64,000 bases of DNA from UBA1715 sp964346725 (GCA_964346725.1 CAYFVM010000005.1:1-64000); one strand, 5' to 3'. Shown: positions 23,959-32,063, numbered from the stretch's first letter. Translations and numbers: made by a program. The notes: generated by a model from the letters alone, not told the origin.

Positions 23959-23988
23959 CAAAAGTAGCAATTATTTTTTATTCTCAAA
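23959..23988 (-). promoter_or_regulatory. Promoter of tRNA-Phe
   Basis: On the minus strand, TTTG (23988-23985), an 18-bp spacer and TACTTTTG (23966-23959), ending 13 bp before the tRNA. A good Bacteroidota housekeeping promoter. Confidence 0.75.
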
Positions 23989-24031
23989 ATTTTTAGTTCT
24001 GATTTTTCCGTATTCTTTTAAAATCACTCTT

Positions 24032-24754
24032 TTATTGCTTGTTTCTCACCATGATGGTATAGCCTATGGTAAATTGTCCCTTCGAATTCTTGTCGTAGCT
24101 ATAAGTTGCATCTATGCTGCCATTGCCTACAAAAAAACTCGCTCCTACATACAAAGGAAAGGTGTTTGTTGCGACAGTGGAATCTTCATACGTATCGAAT
24201 GATGTTACGTTATACGCTGTGCGCTCAACTCCAATACCAACAAACGGACTTATACGTGCTGCTTTTATTGGAATATGTACCCGCGACGAAAGACCTACAG
24301 AGCGTGTAGCACTTGCTTCCATATCGCCATACATAGATGCATGAACCGATGCGTCAAGAATTCGTTTTACCAAATAACAACCGGCACTGACTCCAAGAGA
24401 TAGACTTGTTGATTTAAAATTGATACTTGACACTCCAAAATTCCCCGAGAAAAAGAAAGGATGATATGGCGTTCCCTTCAATTGTTTTGAAGCAAATCTG
24501 TCAATCTCCATATCATTCATATTCCATGTGTCTATTAATTTCAATAACATGGTATTTTTACTGCGCGACCACAATTCACGAGTATATTTTGAATACACCA
24601 TTACCAAATCTATTTCAGCCGAACGCAAGGAAACATTCATCATTGTTTCTTTTTCGTCCAAATCCAATGGATCATACCAATCTGAAATTGCATACAAAAT
24701 CAATGTTTTGTCTTCTACTTCTGCATTGAAAAAATACGTTTTGTTTTCGGTCAA
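24032..24754 (-). CDS. C-terminal part of a frameshifted outer-membrane barrel-like protein
   Basis: A 240-residue frame opening only with a TTG at 24754. The sequence alternates hydrophobic and polar residues in strand-like segments (FFFSGNFGVSSINFKSTSLSL, given in part; GCYLVKRILDASVHASM; FPLYVGASFFVGNGSIDATY) and closes GYTIMVRNKQ, consistent with an outer-membrane beta barrel. Upstream, in another frame, ATG at 24843 encodes a signal peptide whose frame stops exactly at this TTG. One added T in the T5 run (plus-strand A5, 24753-24757) would fuse them into a ~270-residue secreted protein. It is the last gene of the four-gene operon that starts at 28.1 kb. Confidence 0.6.
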   Translation of the reverse strand: MTENKTYFFNAEVEDKTLILYAISDWYDPLDLDEKETMMNVSLRSAEIDLVMVYSKYTRELWSRSKNTMLLKLIDTWNMNDMEIDRFASKQLKGTPYHPFFFSGNFGVSSINFKSTSLSLGVSAGCYLVKRILDASVHASMYGDMEASATRSVGLSSRVHIPIKAARISPFVGIGVERTAYNVTSFDTYEDSTVATNTFPLYVGASFFVGNGSIDATYSYDKNSKGQFTIGYTIMVRNKQ

Positions 24755-24843
24755 AAATTGTTGACTGTTAAATATAGTCGTTTAGCAAAACTTGTTGCTG
24801 CCGATGCTATGCAAAGTACTAGTATGTATAAAGCTTTTCTCAT
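24751..24843 (-). CDS. Signal-peptide N-terminus of the frameshifted barrel-like gene
   Basis: 30 codons starting MRKALYILVLCIASAATSFA, a textbook Sec signal peptide, then KRLYLTVNNF and TGA. The ATG overlaps the stop of the upstream TPR gene (ATGA). This translational coupling supports it as the real start of the gene whose body lies in the other frame at 24032-24754. Confidence 0.6.
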   Translation of the reverse strand: MRKALYILVLCIASAATSFAKRLYLTVNNF

Positions 24844-25952
24844 AGCGTTTGTTGTTTTTTAGTTTTACCAAAATAGAGACTCTTGCCTACTGAGAGGGCA
24901 AAAACTGAAGTTGGTTTTAGATTCGCTTCATTTGATTTGGTTTTAAGAATATCTAAATGTCCCAAGNNNNNNNNNNNNNNNNNNNNNNNNNNNNNNNNNN
25001 NNNNNNNNNNNNNNNNNNNNNNNNNNNNNNNNNNNNNNNNNNNNNNNNNNNNNNNNNNNNNNNNNNGATTCGCTTCATTTGATTTGGTTTTAAGAATATC
25101 TAAATGTCCCAAGTATGGAGACTTTTCGGTTTCGGTAGCCGGATTCAATGCAATTCCCTTTGTCAATAATTCTGATGCTTTGTCATAAAATCCTAATTTC
25201 TCCCAAACCTTGCTTTGCCCCACGTATGCCATGTATTCTTTCGGATAATTGTCAATTATTTCTTGAAAAATAACAATCGCCTGCATATACATTTTGTTCA
25301 CCGAAAACGTGTTAGCACGCTTCATGGCACCAACAAAATTATCTTGGTTTATAACCGGTTGACGAGTATATTTTTTTGCCAAACGTTTGTAATCTCTGGC
25401 AATCCATTGTGGGACACTTGCCATTGACGCCGAATCTTGTTCGTTAAAAAATACATTTGCAATGTTCGGATAATCCATCAACGTATAGACTTGCGCAATG
25501 TAAAATTCAAGCAATGCGGAGTTGTTTATAGCACTTACACGCTCTAGCTCTTTTTGCTTGCGTTTCCCTTCTTTCATTGATAAGGCTAATTGTCTTGACC
25601 CTTCTGCTTCGACCGGGTCCACTGCGCTATAATTTCCAACTGACAATGCTCGGTCAAGATTGAGCAACGCTCCATCGTACATGCCACTGAGCGCCAACAC
25701 GTAGGCATATTCTGCAAGTAAATCACCATCAACTCCCTTATGATATCCTATGGACTGCCCTTGATCTTGCACCATCCAAGCATATTCAGGAAGAACTTCA
25801 GAAAATTTTTCGGCAAGCACCAATTGGCGCATTTGATTTAAAGACAAATGTGAATCACGTGCTTGGGCACAGAACGGAATCATTGCAACGAGTACTAGAC
25901 TCACAGCAAACTGCATCACGCCACGTTTTGATTTGTATAGAGTTTTTTTCAT
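24840..25952 (-). CDS. Secreted TPR-repeat protein (interrupted by a false gap)
   Basis: Read across an N gap this frame is 370 codons. Collapsing the gap and the 47-bp duplication removes 147 bp (49 codons, frame kept) and gives a ~321-residue protein. A signal peptide (KRGVMQFAVSLVLVAMIPFCAQA) precedes several TPR-like helical pairs (AEYAYVLALSGMYDGALLNLDRAL; AIVIFQEIIDNYPKEYMAYVGQSKVWEKLG, cited here only as landmarks AEYAYVLALSGMYDGA and YMAYVGQSKVWEKLG). TPRs usually hold partner proteins together, which would suit a scaffold role among the operon's other secreted products. It overlaps the next gene by 4 bp and is 5 bp after the previous one. Confidence 0.75.
   Translation of the reverse strand: MKKTLYKSKRGVMQFAVSLVLVAMIPFCAQARDSHLSLNQMRQLVLAEKFSEVLPEYAWMVQDQGQSIGYHKGVDGDLLAEYAYVLALSGMYDGALLNLDRALSVGNYSAVDPVEAEGSRQLALSMKEGKRKQKELERVSAINNSALLEFYIAQVYTLMDYPNIANVFFNEQDSASMASVPQWIARDYKRLAKKYTRQPVINQDNFVGAMKRANTFSVNKMYMQAIVIFQEIIDNYPKEYMAYVGQSKVWEKLGFYDKASELLTKGIALNPATETEKSPYLGHLDILKTKSNEANXXXXXXXXXXXXXXXXXXXXXXXXXXXXXXXXXXLGHLDILKTKSNEANLKPTSVFALSVGKSLYFGKTKKQQTL
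24967..25066. other. Artefactual scaffold gap (100 N) with duplicated 47-bp flanks
   Basis: Bases 24920-24966 are identical to 25067-25113. The gap splits the TPR gene, but removing N plus one copy (147 bp) preserves its reading frame, so no sequence is missing. Confidence 0.93.
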
Positions 25953-25957
25953 AGTCC

Positions 25958-26776
25958 CTATTTTGCTTGTAAAACATTGTTACGAAAACGGCACATGAAA
26001 GAATTGCTGGCATGAAATACCAACAACCCGTCTTTTGTGAATTTGAGATTTCCTCCAAATGTATCATTGAAAACCTCAACATTTTTGCCATTGATATGAT
26101 ATATTTTTTTTGCGCTTGCAAAAAAAATTGTTCCACTCTTTGGATTTACTGCAATAGAAATAATTGGTTCGCCTGCGGTATAAATAGGCGTTACCGATTT
26201 TTTCTCAATATTCGCAAAGAAAACACGTCCCTCTGAAGCATAGAGGAAATTCCCTGAACTAACCATCTCTACAGCCGTTATAGGACTTGGAGCACTAAGT
26301 AAATTTGAAAAAGTTTTGTCATTATAAATACCATACACATTGTACTTTTTTTCTTTGTTTGCCACATTTTCGTATGCTAAGATTCCATTGGGACTTGGAG
26401 CCAATGCCATGTTTGAATGTGGCAACATACATACTTTAACGAAATCACCATTGGCATCAAACACACCAAACTGTTTCCCACTAATTGCCACAAGAACCCC
26501 TTCATTGTTCCGACCAAAAGCAGAAATGGGTGTTTTTATTTTCATGTACGGAACAAAACCTCCGTTACCCAAAATAACCAATGATTTTTCCGTTGCCAAC
26601 AATACAAACCCATCTTCGGTGTATTCAAAAGTAGGAAGCAGTTTTATGTTTGCCGCATCCTTCCCCATCATCTGTATCGAAAGAAAAATATCAACCTTTG
26701 CAGAGTCTGTTTGCGCTTGACTATACAAGTTTCCTAAAAGGAATACTATTGTTATCAGTACTAATTGCTTTTTCAT
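25958..26776 (-). CDS. Secreted beta-propeller-like protein, unknown function
   Basis: 272 residues. A signal peptide (MKKQLVLITIVFLLGNLYSQ) precedes about five to six repeats of ~40 residues built on a strand-turn-strand pattern with aromatic-Gly turns (DGFVLLATEKSLVILGNGG, EGVLVAISGKQFGVFDANG, GTIFFASAKKIYHINGKN). This resembles a WD/NHL-type propeller of reduced size. No catalytic motif or known family is visible. It is the second gene of a four-gene operon, 10 bp after the previous gene and 5 bp before the TPR gene. Confidence 0.65.
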   Translation of the reverse strand: MKKQLVLITIVFLLGNLYSQAQTDSAKVDIFLSIQMMGKDAANIKLLPTFEYTEDGFVLLATEKSLVILGNGGFVPYMKIKTPISAFGRNNEGVLVAISGKQFGVFDANGDFVKVCMLPHSNMALAPSPNGILAYENVANKEKKYNVYGIYNDKTFSNLLSAPSPITAVEMVSSGNFLYASEGRVFFANIEKKSVTPIYTAGEPIISIAVNPKSGTIFFASAKKIYHINGKNVEVFNDTFGGNLKFTKDGLLVFHASNSFMCRFRNNVLQAK

Positions 26777-26786
26777 CGCTCCGATT

Positions 26787-28061
26787 TTATTTAGACATAA
26801 ATACTTTACCTGTTTCGCCTGCTTTCTTACCTAATTCCAATGATTTTACAACCCAACTTCCATCAACGTCTGTCTTAGTTATTTTACTTGCTACGGCCCC
26901 GAAACCTCCATTTATTGTTGTCTCTTTCGGATCGCTTATAAAAGCACTCGCATTGGTTACCAACGAAACTGCTTGTTTGATTGCGGGCTCTGAAGCCTCA
27001 CGCCCTGTTATTGCTAAGCCAACCTTAGTTCCATATGTAGCTACAGTTTTTGTAAGTCCACTTGTAAGGGCATTTGTAACGACTCCCTCTATATCGGAGA
27101 AACTATTACTGATTGTATTTGACCATATCTCTCCTGTTGGAACAATTTTACCATGATTCTTCCCTTCATCAAAGGCCTTTGCCAGTTGTGAACACATATT
27201 TATATTAACAATAAGAAGAACTTGCGCAGGCACTCCTATTCCTTTTATCTCTCCGATAAGCGATGCTACATCTTTGGCCAAATTTGTTACTGCATCAATT
27301 TTTGGATGATCAATTTTGTCGCTTACTCCTCCTTCGGGAATGGGCACTGCAGAAGCTAGAGATGAGTGCGAAGTTGTTTCCACTGCGTCGGTTTTTTCTT
27401 CAGGAACAACTTGCTTTACACCGCGCCCTGAAGCAGTAGTTTTTTCAATTTTATCCGGATCCCATTGTTTGAGATAATTTGGATCAACTACGCCCCATAC
27501 ATAGTCGGCAGAAGCATCGCGGTCAACTTTGGGCGCACGTTTTTCTGTCACCATTTTGTCCATCTCCTTGGTATAGGCATCATCAAAGGGATTATCGCCT
27601 GTGATTAAGTTGGTAATATCAGCGGCATTGTTCAACGAACCATATTTATGTTGCCAATCTTGTAGCCACATATTCACTGATTCGAAACTTGACGGGGTAA
27701 AATTTGGCCCACCTATTTCTACTCCTGTTATGTTATTTAGAGGCGAAGCTTCCAATCCCGATGAATACGGATTATTGCCTATCATATCAGAACCGACACA
27801 AGGTGTACAAGTAAAATATGCTTCACAATACCCGCCTTCTGGATCAGAATAAGAAATTATCGGATTTAGTTGTAAAATAGCCTTCCTTATATCGTTGCAT
27901 TGTGGTTGTGTGGGTATTCCCATGCTTTGGATTCCTGACAGCATAGAATTTCCCATGGATATCGCATATGCTACATCTGAACATCCCCTTGTTTCTATTT
28001 GAGGGACAAATGACCACTGCGAATAACTTACATTGGAATTAAAAAGGAGTATCCCGGACAC
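26787..28061 (-). CDS. Secreted protein of unknown function, first gene of a four-gene operon
   Basis: 424 residues from a GTG at 28061. The frame upstream is open and reads as a signal peptide KILFVSGILLFNSNVSYSQ preceded by ATA at 28074-28076 where ATG would be expected. An ATG at 28104 in another frame is also possible after a one-base change. The mature part has a Cys-rich N-terminal region (RGCSDVAY; YCEAYFTCTPCVGSD), a WLQDWQHKYGSLN segment, a Ser/Glu-rich linker and an Ala-rich C-terminal half with helices (DVASLIGEIKGIGVPAQVLL). No family is recognised. It may be a surface or toxin-like secreted protein, but nothing in the sequence proves this. Confidence 0.62.
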   Translation of the reverse strand: MSGILLFNSNVSYSQWSFVPQIETRGCSDVAYAISMGNSMLSGIQSMGIPTQPQCNDIRKAILQLNPIISYSDPEGGYCEAYFTCTPCVGSDMIGNNPYSSGLEASPLNNITGVEIGGPNFTPSSFESVNMWLQDWQHKYGSLNNAADITNLITGDNPFDDAYTKEMDKMVTEKRAPKVDRDASADYVWGVVDPNYLKQWDPDKIEKTTASGRGVKQVVPEEKTDAVETTSHSSLASAVPIPEGGVSDKIDHPKIDAVTNLAKDVASLIGEIKGIGVPAQVLLIVNINMCSQLAKAFDEGKNHGKIVPTGEIWSNTISNSFSDIEGVVTNALTSGLTKTVATYGTKVGLAITGREASEPAIKQAVSLVTNASAFISDPKETTINGGFGAVASKITKTDVDGSWVVKSLELGKKAGETGKVFMSK

Positions 28062-28146
28062 AAATAAAATCTTTATTGTATCTAATAAACAACAATTTCT
28101 TTCATAGTGAAAATTTATTTTTCAGAAATATTTTCAAAATATTAAT

Positions 28147-28154
28147 CAAATATA
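28147..28154 (-). promoter_or_regulatory. minus-7 box of the four-gene secreted operon
   Basis: TATATTTG on the minus strand, about 70 bp before the proposed start at 28061-28076. No clear minus-33 element. It lies back to back with the GH5 promoter. Confidence 0.4.
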
Positions 28155-28215
28155 TATCATTTCCAAATGATTCTGTATCAGGAAAAAACATTTTTTTAAC
28201 GAACGTCATTATTTT

Positions 28216-28243
28216 TTTGTTTCACAGCTTTAGTGTATATTTG
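28216..28243 (+). promoter_or_regulatory. Promoter of the GH5 endoglucanase
   Basis: TTTG (28216-28219), a 16-bp spacer and TATATTTG (28236-28243), about 33 bp before the ATG at 28277. Confidence 0.55.
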
Positions 28244-28276
28244 ACACCAAGAAACAATTTTAATTTCTTTCAGAAT

Positions 28277-29809
28277 ATGAAAACACGTCTTCTCATCAGT
28301 TCATTGGTAGGTCTATGCTTTGCCGGTGCGGTGTGCGCCCAAAACTACCCAAGTTACAACACAAATCCTCTCCCTCCTGATTCTACAGGTATGGAACATA
28401 ATGCTATGGAGCTGGCTAAACGTATGCGCATAGGCTGGAATTTGGGAAACTCACTTGAAGCAATTCGTTGGGTACAAAAAGAAGACGGAACGTATCGCCC
28501 AACATCGGGAGTAGAATTTCCGGGAGAATCTTTTGAAACAGCGTGGGGAAATCCTGAAATTACACATTTGGTTTCTGACGGCGTCTATAAAGATGGGTTT
28601 AACGTATATCGCCTTCCTTGTGCATGGGATTTGTATGTAGCCGACACGGCAACTGCAAAAATTCAAGACTTTTGGTTGGCTCGCGTCAAAAAAATTGTTG
28701 ACTCGTGCATGAAATACGATGATATGTACGTGATGCTCAACATTCACTACGATGGTGGCTGGCTTGAAACAAATTGTAACCCTGACAAACAAGAGATAAA
28801 CAACAAAAAACAAAAAGCGTATTGGGAACAAATTGCAACCTACTTCCGCGACTATGACGAACGTTTGCTCTTTGCGGGTTGTAACGAACCAAACGTACAC
28901 AACGAAGTACAAATGGAGGTTCTTGCTTCATACGAACAAACATTTGTTGACGCAGTGCGCTCTACCGGTGGTCGCAACTATTACCGCACGCTCATTATCC
29001 AAGGCGCTTCTACCGATATTGACGAAACATTTAAATTGATGCGCGTAAAAAGTCCTAACGACATTCAGGCTTCAATGAAAACGGCTGACCGTATTGAACT
29101 CATGAAAAAGACGCTTAGCCTAAGTGCCGACCAAGTAAATCAACTTTGGGAAGTAGAGAAAAAATATAACCCTGAATTTGATACCGAAAAACGTAATGTT
29201 GTATTCGATGAAATTCGCGCTCGCGAACAAACTCGCCAAGTAAAGATTCGCGAAGTTCTTACCGATGCGCAACGTGCAAAATATGATGCTATGGACCGCA
29301 TTAAACCGGTTATGCCAAAAGACGTTGTTCCCGGTCGTTTAATGATGGAATTGCACTACTACACTCCTTACAATTTTGCCGGATTAACCGAAGATGCCGA
29401 TTGGGGAAAAGTGTATTATTATTGGGGAAAAGATAACCTCAACCCGAATGACCCTGAACACTGCCCAAGCTATGGCGACGAGGTTTTTGCAATACAACAT
29501 TTTGATATGGCAAAACGTCAATTTGTAGACAACGGCATTCCTATCATTCTTGGTGAATATGGTTGTAACCGCAAGGTTTTCGACGATCCACTCATTGATA
29601 GCCTTCACCACGAATCACGTATGGATTGGCTTTATTTCGTAACGAAACATTCGCTTGAATACGGATTTATTCCGGTGTATTGGGATAATGGCTACATTGG
29701 CGTTCCTTCTATGGGATTGTACAACCGTTTGAATGGCAAAACTTGTGATGCCGAAGCGGTTGAAGTAATTATGAAAGGTGTAAAAGACGCTGATAAATAT
29801 TGGAAGTAA
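28277..29809 (+). CDS. Glycoside hydrolase family 5 endoglucanase with an inserted LTxxQ helical module
   Basis: 510 residues from the signal-peptide ATG (MKTRLLISSLVGLCFAGAVC, then AQ). The catalytic TIM barrel shows MRIGWNLGNSLEA near the start, the acid/base Glu204 in GCNEPNV and the nucleophile Glu427 in ILGEYGCNR, as in GH5 endo-beta-1,4-glucanases. Between them, residues ~259-352 are not GH5-like. They are helical and carry LSLSADQ (280-286) and VLTDAQRAKYDAM (from 327), the twin LTxxQ motifs of Spy/CpxP-type periplasmic proteins. The barrel resumes with MMELHYYTPYNF. The enzyme is predicted to be exported; no T9SS tail or lipobox is present. Monocistronic, ending at a strong bidirectional terminator. 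Confidence 0.85.
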   Translation: MKTRLLISSLVGLCFAGAVCAQNYPSYNTNPLPPDSTGMEHNAMELAKRMRIGWNLGNSLEAIRWVQKEDGTYRPTSGVEFPGESFETAWGNPEITHLVSDGVYKDGFNVYRLPCAWDLYVADTATAKIQDFWLARVKKIVDSCMKYDDMYVMLNIHYDGGWLETNCNPDKQEINNKKQKAYWEQIATYFRDYDERLLFAGCNEPNVHNEVQMEVLASYEQTFVDAVRSTGGRNYYRTLIIQGASTDIDETFKLMRVKSPNDIQASMKTADRIELMKKTLSLSADQVNQLWEVEKKYNPEFDTEKRNVVFDEIRAREQTRQVKIREVLTDAQRAKYDAMDRIKPVMPKDVVPGRLMMELHYYTPYNFAGLTEDADWGKVYYYWGKDNLNPNDPEHCPSYGDEVFAIQHFDMAKRQFVDNGIPIILGEYGCNRKVFDDPLIDSLHHESRMDWLYFVTKHSLEYGFIPVYWDNGYIGVPSMGLYNRLNGKTCDAEAVEVIMKGVKDADKYWK

Positions 29810-29831
29810 TTCGCTGATAATCTGAATAACT

Positions 29832-29868
29832 AAAAAAGGCTGCACTATTGTTAGTGCAGCCTTTTTTA
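29832..29868 (+). terminator. Bidirectional terminator between GH5 and galE
   Basis: A 16-bp perfect stem (AAAAAAGGCTGCACTA with its complement) around a 4-nt loop, with A6 before and T6 after. It can serve the GH5 gene on the plus strand and galE on the minus strand. Confidence 0.88.
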
Positions 29869-29887
29869 GTACCCTTCCGAACGATTT

Positions 29888-30916
29888 TTATTGTATTCCT
29901 CTCGTCTTCTTTTCCCAATTCCAAGCGGAAAGGAGTATGTCAGAAAGAGGAGTTTCAGCTTTCCAGCCAAGTTCTTTTTCGGCAAGTGAACTATTTGCCC
30001 ACACTTGCGTAATGTCTCCTGTGCGGCGGCCAACAATTTTATACGGAACATTTACTCCGGTGGCTTGCATAAAGGTATTTAGCAGTTCAAGTACCGAAAC
30101 GCCGTTGCCCGTGCCAAGGTTGAAAATTTCACATTCTTGTTTGTTTGCACCCGAAAGTAAGCGTTGCATAGCTTTTACGTGCGCTTTTGCCAAATCTACC
30201 ACGTAAATATAGTCGCGAATGCACGAACCGTCAGGAGTTGGATAATCGTCACCAAATACCGACAATTCTTTGCGTATGCCTGCTGCTGTTTGTGTAACAA
30301 ATGGCACTAAATTATTAGGAACACCTTTTGGCAATTCACCTATCATAGCTGACGGATGCGCGCCAATTGGGTTAAAGTATCGAAGTAAAATAGCAGAAAA
30401 ATCGTGATACGAAACTATCGCATCTTGGATAATATCTTCGCACATCTGCTTGGTGTTTCCATACGGAGACGTTGCTGTTTGTCGCGGTGCAGTTTCGTCT
30501 ATTGGCAACTTTTCGGGTTGCCCGTACACAGTGCACGACGATGAGAATATAATGTTCTTGATATTGTTTTTACGCATGTGCGTAAGCAACTGTATCAGCC
30601 CGTAAACGTTGTTTTTATAGTATTCCAACGACTTTTCTACCGACTCTCCTACTGCTTTTGATGCAGCAAAATGAATCACAGCGTCAAAGCCGGAATGCTT
30701 TGTCATACAGGCTTGTAGAGCTTCCCCGTTACAAATGTCAAGTTCTTCAAATTCTGGACGAATGCCGGTAATTGCTTCAATTCCATCCAGAACTTTCTTT
30801 TCGGAATTTGAAAGATTGTCAACTATAACAACATCGTACCCGTTTTGTTGTAACTCAACTACGGTGTGTGATCCTATATATCCAAGCCCGCCGGTTACTA
30901 ATATTTTATTTTTCAT
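29888..30916 (-). CDS. galE: UDP-glucose 4-epimerase
   Basis: 342 residues of the extended short-chain dehydrogenase family. It interconverts UDP-glucose and UDP-galactose. The NAD loop TGGLGYIGSHT is at residues 8-18; the catalytic SSxxxYGxxK pattern appears as FSSSCTVYG followed by SPYGNTK with the Tyr-Lys pair. NNLVPFVTQTAAG and GTGNGVSVLELL are GalE-type substrate segments. It overlaps the gldD stop by about 11 bp, so it is probably the last gene of the ssb-gldD-galE group, and it ends at the shared bidirectional terminator. Confidence 0.94.
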   Translation of the reverse strand: MKNKILVTGGLGYIGSHTVVELQQNGYDVVIVDNLSNSEKKVLDGIEAITGIRPEFEELDICNGEALQACMTKHSGFDAVIHFAASKAVGESVEKSLEYYKNNVYGLIQLLTHMRKNNIKNIIFSSSCTVYGQPEKLPIDETAPRQTATSPYGNTKQMCEDIIQDAIVSYHDFSAILLRYFNPIGAHPSAMIGELPKGVPNNLVPFVTQTAAGIRKELSVFGDDYPTPDGSCIRDYIYVVDLAKAHVKAMQRLLSGANKQECEIFNLGTGNGVSVLELLNTFMQATGVNVPYKIVGRRTGDITQVWANSSLAEKELGWKAETPLSDILLSAWNWEKKTRGIQ

Positions 30917-31508
30917 TGCTCTTTATATTGCCGTCCACCCAATTAAATGAACTAACCATTTCTATCACATCTTCACGTATAAAATTGATTACAGGCGCAA
31001 GTGAATCCTTGTTTGGAGCAACGTTGAAATACAAAGCCCCACGAACAAAATTCTTCGTGCTATCTGTTATGCAAAATTGCAAAACCGAAGCCGCATCGCC
31101 TTTTATATCAAATAATAATCCGTGTACATTTTTGTCATTGTAATGAAATTCTTTGGTATTGATGGCATCTGCCATAACCTCGTGTTTGTATGCCAAATAG
31201 TGTGCATCTTCAACAACCTCATCAAGATTGCCGCTCAACGTATGGTAACTCACATGAATTGTTGCTTTTTGTTGCGGGAATTCTACATTAATCCAATATG
31301 GCTCAGCACCTTGCTCGGTGTCTTGCTCAACCTTGGCATAAGTTGGCACGTTGAATGAATACGGAAATTTCTTTTTTGAATACATTTTGTATGTATGTGC
31401 AGGCAAATCAATACGAAAATATCCGCGCTCTTTAGGCACGTTAATTTCTCGTTCTTCACATGCTTGTAACGTACAAACGATAGTCGCAATCAATAAAATC
31501 CGTTTCAT
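30906..31508 (-). CDS. gldD: Gliding motility/T9SS lipoprotein GldD
   Basis: 200 residues with a lipoprotein signal ending in LQAC (Cys17). The region KERGYFRIDLPAHTYKMY is the hallmark of GldD, and the following NVEFPQQKATIHVSYHTL and KGDAASVLQFCITDS segments also fit. In gliding Flavobacteriia GldD is required for motility; its homologues persist in non-motile Bacteroidales alongside the T9SS. Its gene follows ssb by 54 bp, a pairing known from other Bacteroidota, but the usual membrane protein gene gldE is not between them here. Confidence 0.85.
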   Translation of the reverse strand: MKRILLIATIVCTLQACEEREINVPKERGYFRIDLPAHTYKMYSKKKFPYSFNVPTYAKVEQDTEQGAEPYWINVEFPQQKATIHVSYHTLSGNLDEVVEDAHYLAYKHEVMADAINTKEFHYNDKNVHGLLFDIKGDAASVLQFCITDSTKNFVRGALYFNVAPNKDSLAPVINFIREDVIEMVSSFNWVDGNIKSNEK

Positions 31509-31520
31509 AGTATATTATAA

Positions 31521-31554
31521 AATAATCGCATACATGTACATGTATGCGATTATT
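31521..31554. repeat. Perfect 34-bp palindrome between ssb and gldD
   Basis: Two 17-bp arms (AATAATCGCATACATGT and its exact complement) meet with no spacer. The palindrome fills most of the 54-bp gap between the ssb stop and the gldD start. As RNA it could fold into a long hairpin followed by a U-rich stretch on the minus strand, so a leaky terminator or mRNA-stability element is possible; a protein-binding site is the alternative. Confidence 0.9.
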
Positions 31555-31562
31555 GAGTTCAA

Positions 31563-32015
31563 TTAAAATGGTAAATCGTCAACCGGTTTATCTGGTATGC
31601 TGTTCTCAGCATTTGCCTCAGCAACAACCTGTTGGGCAGTTTGCTGAGGTTGTTGAACAGATTCTGTTTGAGCATTAGCATCAATTCTTCGACCAAGTTT
31701 GCGAAGTTCTTCAACTACAATTTCAGTACTGTAACGAGTTTCGTTGTTCTTGTCTTGATACTGTGAGTAGTGAAGTCGACCTTCTACATAGAGTTGATCG
31801 CCTTTTTTTACATACATTTCGACAAATTTTGCAGTATGTCCCCACACTGTCAAACGGTGCCACTCTGTCCTTTCGGCTACTTCTGTGCCATCTTGTCGTT
31901 TGAAACCACGTTCGGTTGTTGCGAGCCGGACGTTAGCAACTGGTTGGTCTTCCTTGATGTAACGAACTTCAGGGTCGGCTCCAACGTTTCCAATTAGAAT
32001 TACTTTGTTAATCAT
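31563..32015 (-). CDS. ssb: Single-stranded DNA-binding protein
   Basis: 150 residues. The N-terminal OB fold (residues 1-110) opens MINKVILIGNVGADPEVRYI and has the typical ERTEWHRLTVWGHTA segment. A Gln-rich linker of ~30 residues leads to the acidic tip KPVDDLPF, which recruits replication and repair proteins. The length is usual for Bacteroidota SSB. It is 49 bp after rodA's region on the opposite side of a small gap and immediately precedes gldD. Confidence 0.95.
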   Translation of the reverse strand: MINKVILIGNVGADPEVRYIKEDQPVANVRLATTERGFKRQDGTEVAERTEWHRLTVWGHTAKFVEMYVKKGDQLYVEGRLHYSQYQDKNNETRYSTEIVVEELRKLGRRIDANAQTESVQQPQQTAQQVVAEANAENSIPDKPVDDLPF

Positions 32016-32063
32016 GATTTATTGTTTTGGTTATTTTGCGATAAAATTACAATAAATTTTTGA

